Shown here piece by piece: positions 36,209 to 46,421 of a DNA stretch of 64,000 bases (its first letter is position 1; each line of letters begins with the position of its first letter). Source of the DNA: JALORV01 sp963724365 (GTDB lineage Bacteria > Pseudomonadota > Gammaproteobacteria > Burkholderiales > Burkholderiaceae_F); the NCBI GenBank assembly GCA_963724365.1, contig CAVRUR010000009.1:43770-107769 (forward strand), in the 5' to 3' direction. The translations under genes and the position numbers were made by a program. The notes under the pieces were generated by a model, which saw nothing but the letters and a program-made list of their open reading frames with translations, did no database searches and had not been told where the DNA came from.

Positions 36209-36647
36209 CAAGCAGCATCATGATCCGCACGCAATTGCCGAGGCGGTGAAGCTCGGCATGTTCATGGACGATGCCGCCTCGCGCGGGCTCGGCATGCAGA
36301 TCGAGGCGGTCGGACCGGGCTATGCACGCATTTCCATGACAGTGCGGCCCGACATGCTGAACGGCTTCAAGATCTGCCACGGCGGCTTCATCACGACGCT
36401 GGCGGACTCGGCTTTTGCGTTCGCCTGCAACAGCTACAACGAACTTACGGTCGCATCCGGCATCGTCGTCGATTTCCTCGCGCCCGCGCATGAAGGAGAC
36501 CGCCTGACGGCCGAATGCCACGAGGTCGCGCTGACGGGACGTACCGGCGTGTACGACATCAAGGTCACCAACCAGGACGGCAAGGCCGTCGTCGTTATGC
36601 GGGGCCGCTCGCACACGATGAAGGGCAAGCACGTCGTGCAGCTCTGA
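36201..36647 (+). CDS. paaI: Hydroxyphenylacetyl-CoA thioesterase PaaI
   Basis: Hotdog-fold thioesterase of 148 residues. The conserved segment ISMTVRPDMLNGFKICHGGFITTLADSAFAFA contains the catalytic Asn/Asp region and HGG motif (split here as RPDMLNG and CHGGF). PaaI hydrolyses ring-hydroxylated phenylacetyl-CoA, acting as a CoA-releasing safety valve. It overlaps paaH and is 15 bp before paaK. Confidence 0.94.
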   Translation: MDDKQHHDPHAIAEAVKLGMFMDDAASRGLGMQIEAVGPGYARISMTVRPDMLNGFKICHGGFITTLADSAFAFACNSYNELTVASGIVVDFLAPAHEGDRLTAECHEVALTGRTGVYDIKVTNQDGKAVVVMRGRSHTMKGKHVVQL

Positions 36648-36662
36648 CAAGGGGAACCCACG

Positions 36663-37979
<1,317 letters not shown>

Positions 37980-37990
37980 AGAGGCAGACC

Positions 37991-39007
37991 ATGTACACGC
38001 AGGCGATGGACATCCCGTCCCCCGACCGGGACGACGCGATGAAGTCACGCGGTCCTACGTCACTCAAGGACGCGGAGTACGAGGCCGAATTCGACGCCAG
38101 GGTTGCGCGCGGGGAATTCATTGAGGCCAAGGACTGGATGCCCGAGGGCTACCGCAAGACGCTGGTCCGGCAGATCAGCCAGCACGCGCACAGCGAGATC
38201 GTCGGCATGCTGCCGGAAGGCAACTGGATCACGCGCGCGCCGACACTGAAGCGCAAGGCCATCCTGCTCGCGAAAGTGCAGGACGAGGGCGGCCACGGCA
38301 TGTATCTGTACGCAGCCGCGGAGACGCTCGGCGTGGCGCGCGACGACCTGGTCGACGCTCTGCATTCGGGCAAGGCCAAGTATTCGTCGATCTTCAACTA
38401 CCCGACGCTCAACTGGGCCGACATCGGCGTCATCGGCTGGCTGGTCGACGGCGCCGCGATCATGAACCAGATCCCGCTGTGCCGTTGCTCGTACGGCCCG
38501 TATGCGCGCGCAATGATCCGCATCTGCAAGGAAGAGTCGTTCCACCAGCGCCAGGGCTACGACCTGCTGCTGACAATGATGAAGGGCACCGCCGAGCAGC
38601 GCGCGTTGGTGCAGGACGCCGTGAACCGCTGGTGGTGGCCGAGCCTGATGATGTTCGGCCCGCACGACAAGGACTCGACGCACTCTGGCGATTCAATCAA
38701 GTGGGGCATCAAGCGCATCAGCAACGATGATCTGCGACAGAAATTCGTCGACGCCACAGTGCCTCAGGCCAAGGTGCTGGGCGTCAAGCTTCCCGATCCG
38801 GACCTGAGCTTCAACGAGGAACGTGGCCACTGGGACTTCGGCACCATCGACTGGACCGAATTCTGGAATGTCGTCAACGGCCACGGACCGTTGAACCGCG
38901 ACCGCCTGGCCGACCGCGTGCAGGCCTGGGACGACGGCGCCTGGGTGCGCGAAGCGGCACTTTCGCACGCCGACAAACAGCGCCGCCGCGACCGCCTCGC
39001 GGCGTGA
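37991..39007 (+). CDS. paaA: 1,2-phenylacetyl-CoA epoxidase catalytic subunit PaaA
   Basis: Di-iron oxygenase subunit of 338 residues. The start at ATG 37991 (MYTQAMDIPSPDRDDA) is chosen because upstream in-frame sequence is the paaK shadow. Iron ligands lie in the EFIEAKDWMPEGYR, ISQHAHSEIVGM, KVQDEGGHGMYLY and CKEESFHQRQGYDLL segments, giving the E-x2-H helices of ferritin-like oxygenases. Works with PaaB, PaaC and reductase PaaE to epoxidise phenylacetyl-CoA. Confidence 0.96.
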   Translation: MYTQAMDIPSPDRDDAMKSRGPTSLKDAEYEAEFDARVARGEFIEAKDWMPEGYRKTLVRQISQHAHSEIVGMLPEGNWITRAPTLKRKAILLAKVQDEGGHGMYLYAAAETLGVARDDLVDALHSGKAKYSSIFNYPTLNWADIGVIGWLVDGAAIMNQIPLCRCSYGPYARAMIRICKEESFHQRQGYDLLLTMMKGTAEQRALVQDAVNRWWWPSLMMFGPHDKDSTHSGDSIKWGIKRISNDDLRQKFVDATVPQAKVLGVKLPDPDLSFNEERGHWDFGTIDWTEFWNVVNGHGPLNRDRLADRVQAWDDGAWVREAALSHADKQRRRDRLAA

Positions 39008-39026
39008 CCGAATCAGGAGGAGTGAA

Positions 39027-39321
39027 ATGAACGAAGCCAGTCCGCCAGTGGCCGCTTTGGGAGGTTTTTATAAGCAGCAAGAACGGCCTCGACCACAAGC
39101 ACTGCGGCAGCGTGCACGCGCCCGACGCGAAGATGGCGCTGGGCAACGCGCGCGACGTCTACACGCGGCGACTCGAGGGCGTCAGCATCTGGGTCGTGCG
39201 GGCCGATCAGATCGTCGCGAGCGATCCGGATGCCAAGCCGGAGATGTTCGATCCGGCTGAAGACAAGATCTACCGGCACCCGACGTTTTACAAGCTGCCG
39301 GATGAAGTCAACCACATGTGA
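39027..39321 (+). CDS. paaB: 1,2-phenylacetyl-CoA epoxidase subunit PaaB (frameshifted)
   Basis: Small bridging subunit of the epoxidase, about 97 residues after repair. From ATG 39027 (13 bp after AGGAGG) the frame reads MNEASP, then the conserved WPLWEVFISSKNGLDHKHCG begins one base out of frame. Deleting one C from CCGCCAG (39041-39047) gives MNEASPQWPLWEVF. From there, DVYTRRLEGVSIWVV and KIYRHPTFYKLPDEVNHM are as in other PaaB. PaaB is required for complex assembly, so a true lesion would disable the operon; a sequence error is more likely. Confidence 0.88.
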
Positions 39322-39323
39322 AC

Positions 39324-39437
39324 GCCCGATGAAGCTACTGCGCGTCCCGATCTGCCGTCTGCGCTGCTCGCTGTACTGCTCAGTACAGGTCCGCTGCTCG
39401 ACGGCATCTCGGGCCTGCTCGCGACGCTTCCTCGGGC
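39324..39437. repeat. Nested imperfect palindrome between paaB and paaC
   Basis: Three concentric arms: GCCCGATGAAGC (39324-39335) with GCTTCCTCGGGC (39426-39437); CCCGATCTGCCGTC (39346-39359) with GACGGCATCTCGGG (39400-39413); CTGTACT (39371-39377) with AGTACAG (39382-39388). This fills the 135-bp gap in an otherwise tightly packed operon. It resembles a small mobile palindromic unit. paaC starts 20 bp later with its own GGAGAG. Confidence 0.7.
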
Positions 39438-39456
39438 ATTCATCTGGAGAGAAGCG

Positions 39457-40227
39457 ATGAGCACGACCACCGCGGCGAGCGCCGCCCACATCGACTACGT
39501 GTTGAGCATTGCCGATACGTCGCTGATCCTCGGCCAGCGCCTGTCGGAGTGGTGCGGTCACGGCCCGGTTATCGAGGAAGACATTGCGCTGACCAACGTT
39601 GCGCTGGATCTGATCGGACAGGCGCGCCTGTTGCTGACTCATGCCGGCAGGCTGGAAGGCCGGGGTCGCGACGAGGACCAGCTCGCGTTCCTGCGCACCG
39701 AGCCGCAGTATCGAAACCTGGCGATCGTCGAGCTGCCCAATGGTGACTTCGGCCGCACGATCCTGCGCAACTTCCTCGTCGCCGCGTGGCAGCAGGCGCT
39801 GTGGCAGCGGCTTACGACCTCAAGCGATGCCGAACTCGCGGCGATTGCATCGAAGAGTCTGAAGGAGACCCGTTATCACCTGCAGCACGCCTCGGACTGG
39901 GTCGTGCGCCTGGGTGACGGCAACGACGAGTCGCACGCTCGCATGCGGCGCGCACTCGACACCCTCTGGCCGTACACCGCCGAATTCTTCAGCGCCTCGG
40001 CCGGGGACCAGGCCGTCGAAGCCGCCGCGATCGGGCCTGCCTGGCCGGCGCTCGAGCCGGCCTGGGATACCGTCGTACGGCCGGTCCTCGAAGTGGCGAC
40101 GCTGTCAGCACCCGCGCGCACGCCGTTCATGTCGCGCGGCAAGCACGGCCAGCACACCGAATACATGGGCCATTTGATGACCGAAATGCAGTACCTGCAG
40201 CGAACCTATCCGGGCGGCACGTGGTGA
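39457..40227 (+). CDS. paaC: 1,2-phenylacetyl-CoA epoxidase structural subunit PaaC
   Basis: A 256-residue ferritin-like subunit without catalytic iron that stabilises PaaA. Typical parts are ILGQRLSEWCGHGPVIEEDIALTNVALDLIGQAR, seen as LGQRLSEWCGHGP and DIALTNVALDLIG, then EDQLAFLRTEPQYRNLAIVE and KHGQHTEYMGHLMTEMQYLQRTYPG at the end. It overlaps paaD at GTGGTGA. Confidence 0.95.
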   Translation: MSTTTAASAAHIDYVLSIADTSLILGQRLSEWCGHGPVIEEDIALTNVALDLIGQARLLLTHAGRLEGRGRDEDQLAFLRTEPQYRNLAIVELPNGDFGRTILRNFLVAAWQQALWQRLTTSSDAELAAIASKSLKETRYHLQHASDWVVRLGDGNDESHARMRRALDTLWPYTAEFFSASAGDQAVEAAAIGPAWPALEPAWDTVVRPVLEVATLSAPARTPFMSRGKHGQHTEYMGHLMTEMQYLQRTYPGGTW

Positions 40228-40721
40228 CAGGCACTTCGATCACCGCTGTGCAGGCCTGGGCGATCCTTGGCCGCGTCCCCGATCCCGAGATCCCCGTCAT
40301 TTCGGTGACCGAGCTCGGCATCGTGCGCGACGTGCAGGCAATCGACGATGTCGTCGACGTCGTGGTGACGCCAACCTACTCGGGATGCCCGGCAACTGAG
40401 GTGATCGAGCGCTCGATCCGCGAAGCACTGACCGCGGCGGGCGCAGCACAGGTGCGTGTGACGACGCAACTGGCGCCTGCGTGGACCACGGACTGGATCG
40501 AGCCGCAGGCCCGGGAAAAGCTCCGGACCTACGGCATCGCGCCGCCCGGGATGAGAGGCGCAGGCCAGGCGCAACCGCTTCAGTTCGTGCCCCGCATCGA
40601 CTGTCCCCGCTGCGGCAGCGCCGACACGGAGCGCCTTTCGCAGTTCGGCGCCACCGCCTGCAAGGCGCTCTATCGCTGTCGCGCCTGCCGCGAACCGTTC
40701 GAGTACTTCAAGCCACTTTGA
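40221..40721 (+). CDS. paaD: Phenylacetate degradation iron-sulfur assembly protein PaaD
   Basis: A 166-residue protein starting at one of two adjacent GTG codons (40221 or 40224). The N-terminal DUF59/MIP18 domain has RVPDPEIPVISVTELGIVRDV and TPTYSGCPATEVIE. The C-terminus carries a zinc-ribbon-like four-Cys pattern: CPRCGSADTE and YRCRACREPFEYF. PaaD is thought to help mature the Fe-S or di-iron centre of the epoxidase. Confidence 0.93.
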   Translation: MVTGTSITAVQAWAILGRVPDPEIPVISVTELGIVRDVQAIDDVVDVVVTPTYSGCPATEVIERSIREALTAAGAAQVRVTTQLAPAWTTDWIEPQAREKLRTYGIAPPGMRGAGQAQPLQFVPRIDCPRCGSADTERLSQFGATACKALYRCRACREPFEYFKPL

Positions 40722-40760
40722 ACAAGTTCCATTGATCATGTCTCATAGAACCAGATCGCA

Positions 40761-41828
40761 ATGACTCCCCGCTTCCATTCCCTTCGCATCGCCGAGGTGC
40801 GGCGCGAAACCCAGGACTGCGTCAGCCTCCGGTTCGAAGTTCCGCGCGACGTGGCCGACGACTATCGCTTCGTCCAGGGCCAGCACCTCGCGCTGCGCAC
40901 GCGTCTCGACGGCGAGGAAATGCGTCGCTCGTACTCGATCTGCGCCGGCTGCGACGATGGCGAACTGCGCGTGGCCGTCAAGAAGGTGCCGGGCGGGCGC
41001 TTTTCGGTGTGGGTCAACGAACGGCTGAAGCCGGGCGATGCCATCGACGTGATGACGCCCGAGGGCCGCTTCTTTACGCCGCTGGCTGCGGAGCACGACC
41101 GCAACTATGTGGCGTTCGCTGCCGGCAGCGGCATCACACCTGTGCTGTCACTGATACGCACGACGCTGGCGCGCGAGCCGCGCTCGCGCTTCACGCTGGT
41201 GTACGGCAATCGCCGGCAGGCGAATGTGATGTTTCATGAGGCGCTCGAAGACCTGAAGGACCGCTATCTGACGCGCTTCCGTCTTTACAACGTGTTCTCG
41301 CGCGAAGAGCAGGACGTCGAGATCTTCAACGGCCGGATCGACACCGCCAAGGTGAGGCAATTCCTGGCGACGCTGATCCCGGCCACGACGATCGACGAAG
41401 CGTTCATCTGCGGACCGGCATCGATGATCGACGAAGTGGAGCAGGCGCTGATCACTGCCGGCGTGGCGCGCGACCACGTGCACGTCGAACGCTTCGGCGT
41501 GCCGGGGGCCGCGGCCGCTGCGCCGATCGACGACACCGAGGCGGCCGAGGCGAAGCTCACGCTGATCATCGACGGCGTCAAGCGCGAGGTCGACTTCCAT
41601 CGCGGCCAGCATTCGATACTTGAGGCGGGGCGCGCAGCGGGGCTCGATTTGCCGTACTCGTGCAAGGGAGGCATGTGCAGCACCTGCCGTGCCAAGCTGC
41701 TCGATGGCCAAGTGAAAATGGCGAAGAACTACGCGCTTGAGCCGCACGAAGTGACGGCAGGCTATGTGCTGACCTGCCAGTCCTACCCGTTGACCGAGCG
41801 GGTGCTGATCTCCTACGACGAAAGATAG
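40761..41828 (+). CDS. paaE: 1,2-phenylacetyl-CoA epoxidase reductase subunit PaaE
   Basis: Electron-transfer subunit of 355 residues. N-terminal FAD domain motif is RRSYSICAG; the NAD(P) domain shows FAAGSGITPVLSLIRTTL. The C-terminal plant-type ferredoxin binds 2Fe-2S through Cys301, Cys306, Cys309 and Cys339 (SCKGGMCSTCRAKL and VLTCQSYP). It delivers electrons from NADPH to PaaA. Two bases separate it from the TetR gene. Confidence 0.95.
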   Translation: MTPRFHSLRIAEVRRETQDCVSLRFEVPRDVADDYRFVQGQHLALRTRLDGEEMRRSYSICAGCDDGELRVAVKKVPGGRFSVWVNERLKPGDAIDVMTPEGRFFTPLAAEHDRNYVAFAAGSGITPVLSLIRTTLAREPRSRFTLVYGNRRQANVMFHEALEDLKDRYLTRFRLYNVFSREEQDVEIFNGRIDTAKVRQFLATLIPATTIDEAFICGPASMIDEVEQALITAGVARDHVHVERFGVPGAAAAAPIDDTEAAEAKLTLIIDGVKREVDFHRGQHSILEAGRAAGLDLPYSCKGGMCSTCRAKLLDGQVKMAKNYALEPHEVTAGYVLTCQSYPLTERVLISYDER

Positions 41829-41830
41829 AC

Positions 41831-42519
41831 GTGGCACGGACGAAGGCAGCGAGCTTCGAAGCACAGCGCGGCGCGATCCGAGATGCGGCGGCGCGGCTCT
41901 TCGCCGACAAGGGCTACGCCTCGGCCTCGATCGCCGACATCGCTGCGGCGTGCGGCGTGTCCAAGGCACTGCTTTATCACTATTACCGTGACAAGGAACA
42001 CCTGCTGCACGATATCGCGGAGAGCTACGTCGAGCGCCTGCAGGCGATCGTCGAGGAAGTGCGGGACGAGGCGCTGTCGCCGGCCGCGCGCATGCGACAA
42101 CTGATCGCGCGCTTCATGCACGAGTACGAGCACTCGGCAGCGCGTCATCGCGTGCTGGTGCAGGACGTTAAGTACCTCTCCGCGCGCATCGCACCCGCGT
42201 CGTTGCCCGCCAGCGCGGCGTGGTTGACGGCTTTGCGCAGGTGATCGGCGAACTCGCGCCGGCAGCCGCCAACCCCGCGCTGCGCAAGCCTCTGACGATG
42301 ATCCTGTTCGGAATGATGAACTGGACGTTCACGTGGTTCAGCGATCGCGGCCCGCTGCGCTACGACGATCTCGCTCCGGTCGTGGCAGATCTGTTCCTCG
42401 GTGGCCTCGGCCGGCTTCGTGCCGTGGATGGCGGAACGGCCATTGCAGCACCTGTTGCAGCACCGGTGGCAGCGCGGCGTCCGCGCGCGCGGACGCAATC
42501 CATGAAGGCGATCGCATGA
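41831..42519 (+). CDS. paaR: TetR-family regulator, probable PaaR (frameshifted)
   Basis: TetR repressor of about 229 residues after repair. The DNA-binding domain is complete: AARLFADKGYASASIADIAAACGVSKALLYHYY. The frame breaks after LSARIAP near 42194-42196; adding one base in the CCC run gives IAPRVVARQRGVVDGFAQVIG, then intact codons to the end. The stop overlaps paaJ (ATGA). By position it should control the paa genes, with phenylacetyl-CoA as the known effector of PaaR proteins. A candidate operator is at 33786. Confidence 0.85.
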
Positions 42520-43715
42520 CCGACGTATTTCTCTGCGACGGCGTGCGCACGCCGATCGGCCGCTACGGCGGTGCGCTGGCCGGCATCCGCACCGATGACC
42601 TGGCAGCGGTGCCATTGCGCGCGCTGGTCGCGCGCCATCCGAAGGTGGACTGGGCCGCACTGGACGATGTGTACTTCGGCTGTGCAAATCAGGCCGGCGA
42701 AGACAACCGCAACGTCGCTCGCATGGCCGTGCTGCTGGCGGGCCTGCCGACCGAGGTTCCGGCCGCGACGGTCAACCGGCTGTGCGGCTCGAGCATGGAC
42801 GCAGTGGCCAGCTGCGCCCGCGCGATCCGCGCCGGCGAGGCCGAGCTGATGATCGCGGGCGGTGTCGAGGGCATGACACGGGCGCCCTTTGTGATGCCCA
42901 AGGCCGACAGTGCCTATGCGCGAGCCAATACGGTGTACGACACCACGCTCGGGTGGCGTTTCATCAACCCGGCGTTCAAGCAGCAGTTCGGCGTCGACTC
43001 GATGCCTGAAACCGCCGAGAACGTCGCCGCAGAGTTCGGCATTGCCCGGGTTGATCAGGACATGTTTGCATTGCGGTCGCAGCAGCGCTATGCGGCCGCC
43101 AGGGCGAAGGGCTATTTCACCGGAGAAATCGTCCCGGTCACGATTGCGGGCCGCAAGGGCGACATCGTGGTGCTTGACGATGAACATCCGCGTGAGACCA
43201 CCCTCGAAGCGCTCGCAAAACTTAAAGGCGTCGTGCGTCCGGACGGCACGGTGACGGCGGGCAACGCGTCCGGCATCAACGACGGCGCGGTGGCACTGCT
43301 GATCGGCAGTGAAGCGGCGGCTGTGCGCCACAGGCTGACGCCGCTGGCACGCATCGTCGGCGCGGCCACGGCCGGCGTGCCTCCACGCATCATGGGCATC
43401 GGGCCGGCCCCGGCCACGAAGAAGCTGCTTGCGCGCCACGGCCTGACGATCGACCAGGTTGAAGTCATCGAGCTGAACGAGGCGTTTGCGGCCCAGGCGC
43501 TCGCGGTCACGCGCCAGCTCGGGCTGGCCGACGACGCTTCGCATGTGAACGCCAACGGCGGAGCGATCGCGATCGGTCATCCGCTCGGTGCGTCCGGAGC
43601 GCGCATCGTGCTGACCGCGGCACGCCAGCTCATCGCCAGTGGCGGTCGTTATGCGGTGGCGACCATGTGCATCGGAGTCGGGCAGGGGATCGCCCTTCTT
43701 GTTGAACGGGTGTGA
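42516..43715 (+). CDS. paaJ: 3-oxoadipyl-CoA / 3-oxo-5,6-dehydrosuberyl-CoA thiolase PaaJ
   Basis: Thiolase of 399 residues closing the phenylacetate pathway by releasing acetyl-CoA and succinyl-CoA. The nucleophilic Cys lies in NRLCGSSMDAVASC; His and second Cys lie in NGGAIAIGHPLGASGARI and ATMCIGVGQGIALL. VIELNEAFAAQAL is also typical. Start ATG 42516 overlaps the regulator stop codon. The N-terminus VFLCDGVRTPIGRYGGALA is characteristic of the PaaJ/PcaF group. Confidence 0.95.
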   Translation: MTDVFLCDGVRTPIGRYGGALAGIRTDDLAAVPLRALVARHPKVDWAALDDVYFGCANQAGEDNRNVARMAVLLAGLPTEVPAATVNRLCGSSMDAVASCARAIRAGEAELMIAGGVEGMTRAPFVMPKADSAYARANTVYDTTLGWRFINPAFKQQFGVDSMPETAENVAAEFGIARVDQDMFALRSQQRYAAARAKGYFTGEIVPVTIAGRKGDIVVLDDEHPRETTLEALAKLKGVVRPDGTVTAGNASGINDGAVALLIGSEAAAVRHRLTPLARIVGAATAGVPPRIMGIGPAPATKKLLARHGLTIDQVEVIELNEAFAAQALAVTRQLGLADDASHVNANGGAIAIGHPLGASGARIVLTAARQLIASGGRYAVATMCIGVGQGIALLVERV

Positions 43716-43803
43716 ATTTGTTGTGATGCGGGTCTGAGGATTTTCAACCGCGGCCATTGCCGACACTACGGCGAGGCTGCGTCCAACGAAGACGAGGAGA
43801 CAC

Positions 43804-44956
43804 ATGAAGTTCGCTCTGAAGATCATTTCCGTCGCTGCGGCGGCGCTTGCTGCCGGCACCACGCTGGCGCAGGACATCAAGGTCGGCGTCACGCTATCGG
43901 CGACGGGGCCGGCCGCCTCGCTCGGCATCCCAGAGCGCAATACCTTCGCGCTGGTGCCGCAGACCATCGGCGGCCAGAAGGTGCAGTACATCGTGCTCGA
44001 CGACGCCTCCGACACCACGACGGCGGTGAAGAATGCACGCAAGCTCATTACCGAGGACAAGGTCGACGTGCTGGTCGGGTCGACGATCACGCCGAATTCG
44101 CTGGCGATGATCGATGTTGCGGCCGAGAGCGAGACGCCGATGGTCTCGATGGCGGCGTCGAGCCGCATCGTCGAGCCGGTCGACGCGAAGAAGCGCTGGG
44201 TGTTCAAGACGCCGCAGAACGACCAGCAGATGGCGCTGGTCATCGTCGGCGACATGATCAATCGCGGCGTGAAGACCGTCGGCTTCATCGGCTTCGCTGA
44301 CGCTTACGGCGAAGGCTGGTGGAACGAGTTCAACAAGATCGCCGAAACGCGCGGGCTGAAGGTCCTGGCGAACGAGCGTTACAACCGTGCCGACACGTCG
44401 GTGACCGGACAGGTGCTCAAGCTGATGGCTTCCAAGCCGGATGCCATCCTGATCGCCGGGGCGGGTACACCGGCCGCGCTGCCGCAGAAGACGCTCAAGG
44501 AACGCGGCTACGCCGGCAAGATCTACCAGACCCACGGCGTCGCGAACAATGACTTCCTGCGCGTCTGCGGCAAGGATTGCGAAGGCACGCTGCTGCCCGC
44601 CGGACCGGTGCTGGTCGCAGCACAACTGCCGAACGACCATCCGGTGAAGAAGTCGGCGCTGGCATATATCGATGCCTACGAGAAGGTGCACGGCAAGGGC
44701 AGCGTCTCGACCTTCGGTGCGCATGGCTGGGACACCGGTCATTCTGCTGCAGATCGCGATTCCCGAGGCGCTGAAGAAGGCAAAGCCCGGCACCAAGGAG
44801 TTTCGCGTCGCATTGCGTGATGCGCTGGAAAACGTGAAGAACGCCGCCGGTGCGCACGGCATCTTCAACATGAGCCCGAAGGATCACCTCGGTCTCGACC
44901 AGCGTGCCGCGGTGATGGTGATGATCAAGAACGGGGCGTGGGAGTTGCAGAAGTAG
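43804..44956 (+). CDS. Branched-chain-amino-acid-type ABC transporter substrate-binding protein (frameshifted)
   Basis: Periplasmic binding protein of about 383 residues after repair, with signal peptide ending GTTLAQ. It shows IKVGVTLSATGPAASLGIPE and VDVLVGSTITPNSLAMIDVA, typical of the LivK/HmuF-like family for aromatic or amino-acid substrates. The frame breaks in GACACCGGTCATT (44731-44743); removing one base gives HGWDTVILLQIAIPEALKKA and the normal end IKNGAWELQK. It is separated from paaJ by 88 bp and from the permeases by a dispersed repeat. Substrate is probably phenylacetate or a related acid (inference from context). Confidence 0.85.
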
Positions 44957-45049
44957 GGGCGAGCGGACGCAGGGTGCGTATGCGGCGCTGTCGCGGGCTG
45001 CAGTCGCCTGCGTCATGCCACGACCGAGCCGGGAGTCGCCCGGCGGCGA

Positions 45050-45247
45050 GTGACTTTCTTTGCTTCGCCAAAGAAAGTCACCAAAGAAAGGCGACCGCAC
45101 GAGGCCGGCCTTCGGCTCCCCTTGCGCTGCAGAGCGTCAGCGGGCCGGGCGCGAAACTCGCTCCCTGCGCTCGCTCAGACACGCGCCCGGCACGTCCCCG
45201 CTGCCACCCCGCACCGCTGCGGCGTCCCCGAGCGGACTACTACCTGC
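45050..45247 (+). repeat. Dispersed hairpin-led repeat, copy 3
   Basis: Starts with a perfect 13-bp stem GTGACTTTCTTTG (45050-45062) and CAAAGAAAGTCAC (45069-45081). It then matches the 781-979 copy in reverse orientation over about 195 bp. It sits between the binding-protein gene and its permease genes. No gene is credible in 44957-45383. Confidence 0.85.
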
Positions 45248-45383
45248 CTCATGCCACGGGCAGCCGCGGCACAGTTGCGTTGCTGTCGAAAGCGCCGCGC
45301 AGTCCTGAAGCGCGGGGCGGATGAACGAAAGTGCTGGTCGAGAAGCGCCCAGCAGCGCATGCAGTCAGTAGACTGAAAGCACG

Positions 45384-46421
45384 ATGAACTTTGACATTGC
45401 CCTACTGCTCGCGCAGGACGGCATCACCAACGGCGCGATCTATGCGCTGCTCGCGCTCGCGTTGGTGCTGGCGTTCGCGGTCACGCGGGTGATCTTCATT
45501 CCGCAGGGCGAGTTCGTTGCATACGGTGCGCTGACGCTGGTTGCATTGCAGGCGGGTCGGGTGCCGGGAACGATCTGGCTGTTGCTGGCAGCGGGGACCA
45601 CGGTCGCGCTCGTCGAGGCGGTTGCGGCGGCGCGCTCGCGCGAGTGGCGCCGCTACGCCTGGGTGGCGTTGTGGAATCTCGCGTATCCGCTGGCGCTCTG
45701 GGCGCTGCTGCGCGTCGTGCCGCTGACGCAGTGGCCGATGCCGCTGCAGATTTTGCTGGCGCTGGCGATCGTCGTTCCGCTCGGGCCTATGGTGTACCGA
45801 CTGGCGTACCAGCCGCTGGCCGAGGCATCGGTGCTGATCCTGCTGATCGTCTCGGTCGCGGTGCACGTGGTGATGGTCGGACTTGGCCTGCTGGTCTTCG
45901 GGGCCGAGGGTTCACGCACGCCGCCGTTTTCGGAAGGAACGATCCAGTTGGGCGCGCTGACCGCGAGTGCGCAGTCGCTGTGGGTCATCGGCTGTTCACT
46001 GGCGCTGATCGTGGTGCTGTATCTGTTCTTCGAGCGCACGTTGTACGGCAAGGCCCTGCGTGCGACGGCTGTCAATCGCCGCGGCGCGAGATTGATGGGC
46101 ATACCGACGGAGTTCGCGGGCAAGCTTTCCTTCTTCCTCTGTGCGCTGATCGGTGCGTTGTCGGGCATCCTGATCGCGCCGATCACGACGATCTACTACG
46201 ACACCGGATTCCTCATTGGACTGAAGGGGTTCGTCGGCGCAATCGTCGGCGGTCTCGCGAGCTATCCGATCGCCGCCGCCGGGGCTTTGCTGGTCGGCCT
46301 GCTCGAGTCGTACTCGTCGTTCTGGGCCAGCGCCTACAAGGAGGTGATCGTCTTCACGCTGATCATTCCGGTACTGCTGTGGCGGTCGCTGCGGACGCAT
46401 CACGTCGAGGAGGACGAGTGA
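45384..46421 (+). CDS. livH: Branched-chain-amino-acid-type ABC transporter permease (LivH-like)
   Basis: Integral membrane protein of 345 residues with about eight hydrophobic helices. It starts LLAQDGITNGAIYALLALALVLAF, the LivH hallmark, and ends with GLLESYSSFWASAYKEVIVF. The EAA-like loop is ALRATAVNRRGARLMGIPTEF. Longer than E. coli LivH because of an extra segment around residues 60-115. One-base overlap with the next gene. Confidence 0.92.
   Translation: MNFDIALLLAQDGITNGAIYALLALALVLAFAVTRVIFIPQGEFVAYGALTLVALQAGRVPGTIWLLLAAGTTVALVEAVAAARSREWRRYAWVALWNLAYPLALWALLRVVPLTQWPMPLQILLALAIVVPLGPMVYRLAYQPLAEASVLILLIVSVAVHVVMVGLGLLVFGAEGSRTPPFSEGTIQLGALTASAQSLWVIGCSLALIVVLYLFFERTLYGKALRATAVNRRGARLMGIPTEFAGKLSFFLCALIGALSGILIAPITTIYYDTGFLIGLKGFVGAIVGGLASYPIAAAGALLVGLLESYSSFWASAYKEVIVFTLIIPVLLWRSLRTHHVEEDE

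Noticed and set aside
42360..44288. 642-residue open frame on the minus strand
   Set aside because: Antisense to paaJ and the binding-protein gene; no recognisable domain and Arg/His-rich composition typical of shadow frames.
45644..46420. Upstream in-frame extension of the LivM-LivG gene
   Set aside because: It overlaps livH in another frame; the ATG at 46421 has a strong ribosome binding site and begins the LivM family sequence.
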